A DNA stretch of 5,422 bases, from positions 1 through 5,422 of the forward strand of contig JAIVJP010000038.1 of assembly GCA_020199975.1 (NCBI GenBank), written 5' to 3'. A program made the position numbers and the translations under genes. The notes beneath the pieces are model-generated. The model did not search any database. It was not told where the DNA came from and worked only from the letters and a program-made list of their open reading frames with translations. Below, piece after piece: positions 1-5,400 of this stretch. How positions within the stretch are numbered: position 1 is the stretch's first letter; every line of letters starts with the position of its first letter. Source of the DNA: Acidobacteriota bacterium (lineage in GTDB: Bacteria > Acidobacteriota > Blastocatellia > Pyrinomonadales > Pyrinomonadaceae).

Positions 1-38
1 AACAACTTCAACCGAAGCCGATTGAACTATTCCGTGCG

Positions 39-58
39 ATCCGTGTTTATCTGTGGCT
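39..58. repeat. Dispersed intergenic repeat-like 20-mer
   Basis: The segment ATCCGTGTTTATCTGTGGCT lies in the 128-bp non-coding stretch downstream of citrate synthase. Its reverse complement reads AGCCACAGATAAACACGGAT. From memory this phrase recurs between genes in acidobacterial and related draft genomes. There is only one copy here, so repeat status cannot be shown from the window. The rest of 1-128 shows no gene and no convincing terminator. The only dyad is a weak GAGG/CCTC pair near 107-117. Confidence 0.4.
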
Positions 59-128
59 GGTTCGTAATCGCTTGGGAGCTGCGGTCATGATACGTCTTAC
101 CAAAGAGGCCGCCTCCAGGATTGCTTTA

Positions 129-1274
129 TTACCGCTGGTCGATTGGCACATAAGCAAGGTCTCGTTTACCGACATATTCAGCTCGCGGGCGGATGAGTTT
201 GTTGTCGGCGTATTGTTCGAGGATGTGGCCGGTCCAGCCCGAAATGCGGCTGACCGCGAATATTGGCGTGTAAAGATCAAGCGGGATTCCCATCATGTAG
301 TAAGTCGAGGCTGAGAAGAAATCGACGTTGGCATAGAGTCCCTTCTCGCGCATTATTACTTCTTCTACTTTGCGGGACATTTCGTACCACTTCATTACGC
401 CCTCCTGCTCGCCCATCTCCTTCGAAAACCTTCGCAAATGGGTAGCGCGCGGGTCTTCGGTACGATAGACCGCATGACCGAAACCCATAATCTTTCTTTT
501 CTCGGCCAGCGCTTTCTTGATATGGCCTTCGACGTTTTCGACTTGACCTATTTCCAGCAGCATCCTCATTACGTTTGTATTGGCGCCGCCGTGCAGGGGA
601 CCTGATAACGCTGCAATGGCTGCGGTCACCGATGCGTACATATCCGCCAGCGTTCCAGCAACGACACGGGCCGTGAATGTAGAGGCGTTCAATTCGTGAT
701 CGGCGTGAAGAATAAGCGATGAATCGAACAAGCGAGCGTCGTGTTCGGAAGGCTTCTCGCCTTTCAGCATGTAGAGGAAGTTTGCCGCAATGTTGAGATT
801 TGGATCAGGTTTAACGGGCTCCCGCCCTCTGCGAATCCGCTCGGCCGTGGCGACCAGAGTGGGAAGTTGGGCAGTTAGTTTTATGGCAGTCTTAACGCTC
901 GCGTCCCGCGAAATATCTCGCGCGGCTTGATCGTAAAACTCGAGCGCCGAAATTGTCGTCCTCAGCACATCGATAGGATCGGCGTCGCGAGGAAAACTCT
1001 TCATCAGGTCGATGAGCTCTTGCGGGATCGCATACGCTGCGGCGAGCGAGCGCTTCAGCTCGTCAAGTTCAGCGCATTTGGGAAGACGCTTGTTCCAGAG
1101 AAGAAATACAACTTCTTCAAAAGTTGAATGCGCGGTCAAATCATGAATGTCATATCCCTGATAGATCAGCTGGCCTTTTTCGCCATTGACATCGGAGACT
1201 GAGGACGTTGCGGCGGCAACTCCTCTAAGTCCAGCGGCGGAAGTAGCGGTGGGTGCGTTTACTTTATCGGACAT
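129..1274 (-). CDS. gltA: Citrate synthase (short, Gram-positive/archaeal-type)
   Basis: This 381-residue enzyme should condense acetyl-CoA with oxaloacetate to give citrate and CoA, the entry step of the TCA cycle, in the cytoplasm. The family's active-site landmarks are all visible: LILHADHELNAST (His190, His193), GPLHGGAN with catalytic His228, GFGHAVYR with His267, and ANVDFFSA with catalytic Asp318. Substrate-binding arginines are likely Arg343 in SRISGWTGH and Arg364 in IRPRAEYVG. Length and the GLRGVAAATSSVSDVNGEKGQLIYQGYDI opening (residues 16-44) fit the compact form, without the extra N-terminal domain of the E. coli hexameric enzyme. The ATG is chosen because the conserved region begins about 15 residues in and a promoter lies just upstream. 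The Shine-Dalgarno is weak (only AAAAGAA). The gene stands alone with its own promoter. A 2-methylcitrate synthase activity cannot be excluded, but no prp genes are nearby. Confidence 0.95.
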   Translation of the reverse strand: MSDKVNAPTATSAAGLRGVAAATSSVSDVNGEKGQLIYQGYDIHDLTAHSTFEEVVFLLWNKRLPKCAELDELKRSLAAAYAIPQELIDLMKSFPRDADPIDVLRTTISALEFYDQAARDISRDASVKTAIKLTAQLPTLVATAERIRRGREPVKPDPNLNIAANFLYMLKGEKPSEHDARLFDSSLILHADHELNASTFTARVVAGTLADMYASVTAAIAALSGPLHGGANTNVMRMLLEIGQVENVEGHIKKALAEKRKIMGFGHAVYRTEDPRATHLRRFSKEMGEQEGVMKWYEMSRKVEEVIMREKGLYANVDFFSASTYYMMGIPLDLYTPIFAVSRISGWTGHILEQYADNKLIRPRAEYVGKRDLAYVPIDQR

Positions 1275-1297
1275 AGGATTCTTTTAAATGTGAAGCG

Positions 1298-1326
1298 AAG
1301 ATAACAAACAGACGGACCAGTGACAA
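1298..1326 (-). promoter_or_regulatory. Sigma-70-type promoter of citrate synthase
   Basis: Reading the minus strand, a -35 box TTGTCA (1326-1321) is followed by exactly 17 bp and a -10 box TATCTT (1303-1298). Each box differs from consensus at one or two positions. Transcription would begin near 1291, giving a leader of roughly 17 nt before the ATG at 1274. This is the best promoter match in the window and supports independent transcription of citrate synthase. Confidence 0.7.
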
Positions 1327-1337
1327 GCCACGCTCTG

Positions 1338-1353
1338 AACGGGATATTCCGTT
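1338..1353. promoter_or_regulatory. 16-nt dyad upstream of the citrate synthase promoter (possible operator)
   Basis: AACGGGATATTCCGTT is an inverted repeat with five perfect outer pairs (AACGG/CCGTT), one G-T pair and one more A-T pair. It sits 11 bp upstream of the -35 box, where an activator commonly binds. No regulator is encoded nearby, so the binding protein is unknown and the site may be fortuitous. Confidence 0.3.
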
Positions 1354-1495
1354 AAGCTTGATTACCAAACAAGTTTTCATCGGGATCGCGCGTGATTCGT
1401 CGACCCTCGATTGCGAAGCGGGAATGTCGAAAAAACTAAGTATTGGTGCAGTTTCGCCATAAGCCGCCCGAGCCAGAAAATGCGATCGTCACAAC

Positions 1496-1650
1496 GGCTT
1501 CGCCGCCCGATGTGAGGAAGCGGCTACGCCCTTCCGTCAAAGTCGTTCTTAATTGAGTGGGGCTCCGCCCCCGGGGGCGTAGCCCCAAAAAATCAAAGTC
1601 AGGTAACGGCGGGGCGGAGCCACCGCCTCACATCAAGCGGCATAGCCGTA
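1496..1650. repeat. Cluster of GC-rich GGCNNNGCC palindromes
   Basis: Five related 9-mers of form GGCNNNGCC occur here: GGCTTCGCC (1496-1504), GGCTACGCC (1522-1530), GGCTCCGCC (1561-1569), GGCGTAGCC (1576-1584) and GGCGGAGCC (1613-1621). Copies three and four sit in a strong hairpin, GGGGCTCCGCCCC (1559-1571) against GGGGCGTAGCCCC (1574-1586), with a single mismatch. A smaller CGGC-ATA-GCCG dyad lies at 1639-1649. The plus strand continues AAAAAA after the main hairpin and the minus strand continues ACTCAATT, so neither side has a terminator U-tract. I read the cluster as a degenerate intergenic repeat element. Confidence 0.5.
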
Positions 1651-1805
1651 GCGAAGACCGAGAGGCCTGTTTTGCATCCCCTGCTGCGAAACTGAACCAG
1701 TACCAAGAACAGCCTCTCTGGAGGAGATCGCAGTTCCTACAGTACCTGCGGGCCAGACGCGGTCCCACTAAGGAGTTGAGTGCTCCACCGGCAAAACCCA
1801 GGCGA
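1651..1805. other. Gene-free remainder of the intergenic region
   Basis: This stretch lies downstream of the SAM hydrolase stop. It contains an imperfect inverted repeat, AGAGGCCTGTT (1661-1671) with AACAGCCTCT (1708-1717), enclosing a 36-nt loop. I see no start codon with a Shine-Dalgarno, no protein family and no recognised RNA gene. A plus-strand reading frame crosses it but runs on antisense through the SAM hydrolase gene. A small RNA or the 3' UTR of the SAM hydrolase transcript remains possible. Confidence 0.3.
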
Positions 1806-2762
1806 TTAGTCTTCCCTCATCCGCACAAGCACGGGCTGACCTCGCTTCGCTTTCAAGATCTTGGCGGCGGATTTGTCCTTCGCAGCAAGCTCAAGAAAAC
1901 CGGCGCTACCCCAGATACCGAAGACTTCTCTGCCGCGTCCACCCTGCTCCGAAAAAAAGTTCCGAAAGGACTTTACTTGGGCGCCATTGACGATCAGGTG
2001 AGCCCCATCAGCGATCATTTTCTCCGTCAGCTCGCCGGGCGTGATATTTGTGATGCAATTACCAAAGCGATCGATGTGGATAATCCGGGCTTTTACCGTG
2101 CCGTTCTTCGACTTCGCCGGCATGAGCGGCGCCAGCAGCACAGGGTTCGTAATCTGCTTTCCGAATTCTGATGGGTCAGAACCGGTGGAAAGCGCGGCAG
2201 CCACCGGGGCAAAGACGTCTCGGCCGTGAAAAGTCGAACTGACCGGCTCGCGGAAATAGTCCTTATTCGTAATTTCGAAAACTCTGGCTTGGCGTTCACA
2301 TTCGCAAACGTAGCTGAAGATCCCGTTGTCGGGTCCGACAAAAAACTGCCCACCACTCTCCACAAGAATTGCTCGACGGGCTGAACCCACGCCTGGATCG
2401 ACAACTGCAACGTGAATGGTTCCGAATGGAAATGACGAATGGGCAGCAAGCAAGGTAAATGCTGCGGCTTCGATGTCCTGAGCGGGTATTTCGTGCGTGA
2501 TGTCAACGACGCGCGCATCAGGGTTGATGGAAAGAATCACACCCTTCATGGCGCTGACGAAGTAATCGGAAGTGCCGAAGTCGGTGAGGAGGGTGATAAG
2601 AGAGAGCCGGGGACGGGGAGACGAGGGGACAGGGAGATGGGGAGATTGGGCGACGGGGAGCTTTGGAGCTGCGGCGATGGGAAATCGCGACTTAAGAGAG
2701 CTCGTTTCTCCCCGTCTCCCTTTCTCCCGTTCTCCCCGTCTCTCGGCCCGTCCCTTCTTCAC
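1806..2762 (-). CDS. SAM hydrolase (DUF62 / SAM hydroxide adenosyltransferase family) with repeat-derived N-terminus
   Basis: The protein has 318 residues. The family domain begins near residue 55 and fills the rest. Family members split S-adenosylmethionine with water into adenosine and methionine, and are distant relatives of fluorinases and chlorinases. Visible motifs are LLTDFG (58-63), VVDPGVGSARR (120-130), VGPDNG (142-147), TFHGRDVFAP (177-186), HIDRFGNCITNI (229-240) and FGIWGSAGFLELA (281-293). Asp122, Arg129 and His179 match the spacing of the hydrolase Asp-Arg-His triad. The start is a GTG whose bases overlap the upstream stop as GTGA, suggesting translational coupling. Residues 1-53 are Arg/Gly-rich then Pro/Ser-rich and largely encoded by a G-rich/C-rich repeat. 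No ATG, GTG or TTG occurs in frame between codon 1 and the domain, which normally starts within a few residues of LLTDFG. The catalytic part looks intact, so function is likely. Confidence 0.88.
   Translation of the reverse strand: MKKGRAERRGEREKGRRGETSSLKSRFPIAAAPKLPVAQSPHLPVPSSPRPRLSLITLLTDFGTSDYFVSAMKGVILSINPDARVVDITHEIPAQDIEAAAFTLLAAHSSFPFGTIHVAVVDPGVGSARRAILVESGGQFFVGPDNGIFSYVCECERQARVFEITNKDYFREPVSSTFHGRDVFAPVAAALSTGSDPSEFGKQITNPVLLAPLMPAKSKNGTVKARIIHIDRFGNCITNITPGELTEKMIADGAHLIVNGAQVKSFRNFFSEQGGRGREVFGIWGSAGFLELAAKDKSAAKILKAKRGQPVLVRMRED
2609..2754. repeat. G-rich/C-rich imperfect inverted repeat with G-quadruplex potential
   Basis: On the plus strand the left arm (2609-2658) has seven runs of three or four G separated by 2-6 nt. 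The right arm (2710-2754) has six runs of C. GACGGGGAGA at 2612-2621 is exactly complementary to TCTCCCCGTC at 2707-2716 and again at 2731-2740, and those two right-arm copies share 12 bases (TCTCCCCGTCTC) 24 bp apart. A small hairpin, GCGAT (2674-2678) with ATCGC (2684-2688), lies between the arms. The element sits inside the first 53 codons of the SAM hydrolase frame. From memory, GGGGAGA/GGGGAC arrays of this kind are dispersed between genes in acidobacteria and cyanobacteria. Confidence 0.75.
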
Positions 2763-3769
2763 TGGATCCGCGTTTCAGCAGAAGTCCGAATTCTGAGTTG
2801 TTGTCCACGGTCGAGACGAATATCTTTGCCGCGTTGGGTCATAACCCTGCCAGTCCCGGCGGCGCCGCCAATGGCCGCACCTACCGCGGCGCCTTTTCCG
2901 CCACCAACAATCGCGCCAATTATCGCGCCGATTCCAGTCGCGGCTCCGACCTTGGAGACATCGTCCTTGGTGGAATCCCTGCCCTTCACGCCACCCTCCG
3001 GGTCCACGCCAGCCACATCTCTGTTTCCCATGTCGACGACTTCGACAACTTCGGCGCTGAAATTGGTGCCACGATTATCAGGCAGCCGTATCTGATCGAA
3101 AGCCAATTGCAGCTCGGCAACACCCTTAACTTTTCCAGCTCGCTTCACTCGCGTGACACGCCCGTCTATGATTGCCCCTTGATACTCACCCGGTTCCATT
3201 ACACGCGCCTGAAAGCGATCTCCACGCTGGCTGGCGTCAGTGGAGAGACTGCTATCCATCTCGATCATCAACAAGGCTCCGCTGGGAATCAAAACTGGCC
3301 CGCTTATCGTGGAACGCGAACTCGAACTTGAAGATGTGTCCGCAGGGTTATCATCAGGCTGGGTGGTGGTGCTTTGCGTGCTTGTTTGCTGGGTGTCCTG
3401 CGTACCGCGACGTGTCAGGCCTGAAGGGATTGAAGAGTTAAAAGGCTGACGGTCATACCCAGCCGCGTAACCGGCCTCAAAACCCTGTTGATACCCGTTT
3501 CGATAAGTTTCTATCGTGCCCCAGGCTTCGTTGTAGGAACGGTCAGCCCGCTGGTATTCGTCTTTGCTCTGATGATCACGAGCGACGCGATCCGCTACGT
3601 CTCGGTAACCTGCGTTATACCCATCTGAATAACCGGTGCGATAGCCGCGCTCGAGAGCAGTCGACTGAGTCTGCGCCATTGCATTTGCCGCACCGTTTGA
3701 GACCACGCTGAACCAGGAAGTCAGTGCTAGGCTAAGCAAAGTCACCAGGGAAATTCTCAGATGTTTCAT
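2759..3769 (-). CDS. Exported glycine-zipper protein with GYxxGY repeats, function unknown
   Basis: The product has 336 residues. A signal peptide is clear: MKHLR, a hydrophobic stretch to about residue 23, then ANAMA with likely cleavage after Ala32. Two tyrosine arrays with four-residue spacing follow, at 42-56 (GYRTGYSDGYNAGYR) and 89-106 (YRNGYQQGFEAGYAAGYD), separated by a charged linker. Residues 122-155 are a Gln/Ser/Thr-rich low-complexity linker. Residues 156-245 look like a compact beta domain (IPSGALLMIEMDSSLST, GDRFQARV, GAIIDGRVTRVKR). Residues 275-307 form a glycine zipper (GIGAIIGAIVGGGKG and AAVGAAIGGAAGTG), and the tail reads LDRGQQLRIRTSAETRI. The ending resembles glycine-zipper envelope proteins I recall from acidobacteria. 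It probably acts in the periplasm or at a membrane, but its role is unknown. A GGAAGGA ribosome site precedes the ATG. The gene leads a two-gene unit with the SAM hydrolase. Confidence 0.88.
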   Translation of the reverse strand: MKHLRISLVTLLSLALTSWFSVVSNGAANAMAQTQSTALERGYRTGYSDGYNAGYRDVADRVARDHQSKDEYQRADRSYNEAWGTIETYRNGYQQGFEAGYAAGYDRQPFNSSIPSGLTRRGTQDTQQTSTQSTTTQPDDNPADTSSSSSSRSTISGPVLIPSGALLMIEMDSSLSTDASQRGDRFQARVMEPGEYQGAIIDGRVTRVKRAGKVKGVAELQLAFDQIRLPDNRGTNFSAEVVEVVDMGNRDVAGVDPEGGVKGRDSTKDDVSKVGAATGIGAIIGAIVGGGKGAAVGAAIGGAAGTGRVMTQRGKDIRLDRGQQLRIRTSAETRIQ

Positions 3770-3776
3770 TAGTTTT

Positions 3777-3783
3777 TCCTTCC
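3777..3783 (-). promoter_or_regulatory. Shine-Dalgarno of the glycine-zipper gene
   Basis: The minus strand reads GGAAGGA seven nucleotides before the ATG at 3769. This is the only clear Shine-Dalgarno among the four genes and fixes the start directly ahead of the signal peptide. Confidence 0.75.
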
Positions 3784-3827
3784 AGAGAGTATGCGGCCAC
3801 GACGGCCGTAAAGTCTTGGGAGAGCCA

Positions 3828-3843
3828 ACCCTCGTGCGAGGGT
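3828..3843. promoter_or_regulatory. Perfect dyad over the predicted transcript start of the glycine-zipper gene
   Basis: ACCCTCG (3828-3834) and CGAGGGT (3837-3843) are perfect inverted copies separated by two bases. On the minus strand the dyad starts one base after the candidate -10 box, so the predicted transcription start falls within it. It could be a repressor site or a 5' hairpin if transcription starts further upstream. Confidence 0.35.
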
Positions 3844-3844
3844 G

Positions 3845-3873
3845 ATGCTAACACCGCGGCAAGCGCGTAACAA
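3845..3873 (-). promoter_or_regulatory. Candidate promoter for the glycine-zipper / SAM hydrolase unit
   Basis: On the minus strand TTGTTA (3873-3868), a 17-bp spacer and TAGCAT (3850-3845) match sigma-70 boxes at four of six positions each. The predicted leader is about 70 nt and ends in the GGAAGGA ribosome site. Confidence 0.4.
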
Positions 3874-3938
3874 CTTCGAGTGGCTTTTCGGTACTGGTAC
3901 ATTTTGAGTCCCGAACCAGCACCGCTTTTTCGGGGCGC

Positions 3939-3967
3939 TTGACCGGGTATGGCTGGAGCCATAGACT
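3939..3967 (+). promoter_or_regulatory. Candidate promoter of the cysteine desulfurase gene
   Basis: TTGACC (3939-3944, five of six consensus) is followed by exactly 17 bp and TAGACT (3962-3967, four of six). Transcription would start near 3974, leaving a leader of roughly 75 nt. A perfect dyad occupies most of the spacer. Confidence 0.5.
3948..3963. promoter_or_regulatory. Perfect 7+7 dyad in the promoter spacer (possible operator)
   Basis: TATGGCT-GG-AGCCATA is a perfect inverted repeat lying between the -35 and -10 boxes and overlapping the first two bases of the -10 box. A protein bound here would control access of RNA polymerase. It does not obviously match the IscR site that I recall, and no regulator gene is adjacent. 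Confidence 0.35.
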
Positions 3968-4049
3968 CCGTACAGCATTGTTCCTTCGTCAGAGAACTAG
4001 CCCTCAGATGCGTGGTTGTAAGTTACTGGTTGGCAAGAACCGAAATTGA

Positions 4050-5270
4050 ATGTCTTTTACCCGCCGAGTCTATCTAGACCATAGCGCCACCACCCCGGCT
4101 GACCCTCGGGTCGTCGAGGCGATGATGCCCTATCTGACTGAGCGGTTTGGTAACGCTTCCAGTGTGCATTTCTTTGGTCAGGAGGCCCGGGCTGCTGTTG
4201 ATCGCGCCCGGCGCGAGGTCGCTGGATTGATCGGAGCGAGGTCCAACGAGATTGTTTTTCTCTCGGGCGGCACGGAGGCCAACAACCTAGCAATCCGAGG
4301 CCTTTGTGAAGCTGTCGAACCACCGGGACCCCATATTATTACTTCCTCTATTGAGCACTCCTCCCTTCGCGGCATCTGCGAGGCTTTAGAGAAGCGGGGC
4401 TGGGAGATCACCCGCCTTCCCGCTTATGAAGACGGCGTCGTAAGATTGGAGGATGTTCGCTCAGCGCTTAGAGCAGACACGGTACTGATCTCGGTGATGC
4501 TCGCGAATAATGAGATTGGGACCATTCAGCCGATCCAGGAAATCGGAGCACTCGTACGCCAGGAACGTGCATCGGGACGCAAGCATCTTTGGCTGCATAC
4601 CGACGCCGTCCAGGCAGCCGGCCGAATACGGATAGACGTTGAGCAACTCGGCTGTGATATCCTCTCGCTTTCAGCTCACAAACTCTACGCGCCCAAAGGC
4701 GCGGGCGCACTTTACGTTCGGCGGGGTGTACGAATATTAGGCCAGAATGTAGGTGGCCATCAGGAGCGGGAACGAAGAGCCGGCACTGAGGCGGTCCCTG
4801 GAATTGTTGCGTTTGGAGCCGCCGCCCGAATCGCACGCGAAGAGTTAGATCAGCGCAATGACAACGCCAAAGAGCTTCGCGAGAAGTTTGAGGCGGCAGT
4901 TGCTGAACGCGTGTCCGACGTCGTTTTCAACGGACACCCCGAGCGCAGGCTGTCGCACATTTCAAATATCTCTTTTCGTTTTATTGAAGGCCAGAGTCTT
5001 CTGATTAACCTGGACCTCGAAGGAATCGCCGTCTCGACAGGATCTGCGTGCTCCTCCGGCACACTTGAGCCTTCGCCCGTGATTCGCGCGCTCGGTCGCA
5101 ACGATGAATTAGCGCGTGGGGCAATTCGGTTCAGTTTTGGCAAAGATAATACTGCTGCCGAGGTAGATTACGTAGTCGACGTTTTGTCGCGCGTCGCACA
5201 AAAGCTGCGGACGCTGTCGCCGCTGAATAAAGTCAAAGTTCCGAGTCTCGAGTTTCGAGTTTCGAGTTAA
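4050..5270 (+). CDS. iscS: Cysteine desulfurase, group I (IscS/NifS type)
   Basis: This 406-residue PLP enzyme should convert L-cysteine to L-alanine and hold the sulfur as a persulfide for Fe-S cluster assembly or tRNA thiolation in the cytosol. The fold-type I landmarks are in order: YLDHSATTP (8-16), FGNASSVH (33-40), SGGTEANN (72-79), EHSS with His103 stacking on PLP, HTDAVQAAG with Asp185 and Gln188, and SAHKLYAPKGAG with PLP-lysine Lys211. GGHQERERRAGTE follows at 235-247. Catalytic Cys334 sits in STGSACSSGTLEP, the long-loop group I form rather than the SufS form. The family end LRTLSPL falls at 386-392. Residues 394-406 (KVKVPSLEFRVSS) are encoded by tandem repeats and look like a neutral tail. 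The ATG fits the family start, but no Shine-Dalgarno is visible. No iscR, iscU or suf genes are in the window. A partner such as mnmA could lie beyond the right edge, but none is visible. Confidence 0.95.
   Translation: MSFTRRVYLDHSATTPADPRVVEAMMPYLTERFGNASSVHFFGQEARAAVDRARREVAGLIGARSNEIVFLSGGTEANNLAIRGLCEAVEPPGPHIITSSIEHSSLRGICEALEKRGWEITRLPAYEDGVVRLEDVRSALRADTVLISVMLANNEIGTIQPIQEIGALVRQERASGRKHLWLHTDAVQAAGRIRIDVEQLGCDILSLSAHKLYAPKGAGALYVRRGVRILGQNVGGHQERERRAGTEAVPGIVAFGAAARIAREELDQRNDNAKELREKFEAAVAERVSDVVFNGHPERRLSHISNISFRFIEGQSLLINLDLEGIAVSTGSACSSGTLEPSPVIRALGRNDELARGAIRFSFGKDNTAAEVDYVVDVLSRVAQKLRTLSPLNKVKVPSLEFRVSS
5229..5270 (+). repeat. AAAGTY hexamers and CGAGTTT heptamer array at the end of the cysteine desulfurase gene
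   Basis: AAAGTC and AAAGTT (5229-5240) are followed by four near-identical heptamers: CGAGTCT (5242-5248), CGAGTTT (5249-5255), CGAGTTT (5256-5262) and CGAGTTA (5263-5269). The array encodes the last 13 residues, and the TAA stop (5268-5270) lies in the last unit. Because the unit is 7 bp, gain or loss of one unit would shift the frame and change the C-terminus. Confidence 0.8.
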
Positions 5271-5281
5271 CCGCGGTTAGC

Positions 5282-5400
5282 GGGTCAGTTTGGGTTTCGG
5301 TACATCATCCCGAAGGGATCTAAGTTAATATCCGTGGGCGAGCGCGTTGCGCGACGCCCACGGATAGGCGAAGAAAACTGCCTGACCCTGAAAGGGGTCA
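5282..5400. repeat. Composite intergenic element of nested inverted repeats
   Basis: Three dyads occur in 120 bp: ATCCC-GAA-GGGAT (5307-5319), a long hairpin with TATCCGTGGGCG (5329-5340) paired exactly to CGCCCACGGATA (5355-5366), and TGACCC (5383-5388) with GGGTCA (5395-5400). GGGTCAG (5282-5288) and CTGACCC (5382-5388) bracket the first two like short terminal inverted repeats. The 14-nt core of the long hairpin can pair further (CGCG/CGCG). It may stop transcription after the cysteine desulfurase gene, but no U-tract follows. The layout suggests a REP- or MITE-like dispersed element. Bases 5401-5422 show nothing further. Confidence 0.6.

Noticed and set aside
1559..1586. Strong GC hairpin as an intrinsic terminator
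   Set aside because: No T-tract follows on either strand. A-residues follow on the plus strand and ACTCAATT on the minus strand. It also lies about 220 nt past the SAM hydrolase stop.
1557..2171. 204-codon open frame on the plus strand
   Set aside because: It begins in the palindrome cluster and runs antisense through the SAM hydrolase gene. Its translation is Arg/Pro/Ser-rich with no family resemblance.
2439..3095. 218-codon open frame on the plus strand
   Set aside because: It is antisense to two supported genes and crosses the G-rich repeat, giving low-complexity protein such as REMGRLGDGE, a known kind of repeat artefact.
3732..3962. Minus-strand open frame in the divergent intergenic region
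   Set aside because: It overlaps the start of the signal-peptide gene in another frame, spans both promoter candidates and resembles no known protein.
3900..3970. tRNA-like segment on the minus strand (GGTTCGGGACTC)
   Set aside because: A T-loop-like string is present, but no acceptor stem or anticodon arm can be drawn around it.
4468..4836. 122-codon open frame on the minus strand
   Set aside because: It lies wholly antisense within the cysteine desulfurase gene and shows no domain or ribosome site.
5242..5269. CRISPR-like array
   Set aside because: The units are 7 bp, directly adjacent and lie inside a gene. There are no spacers.
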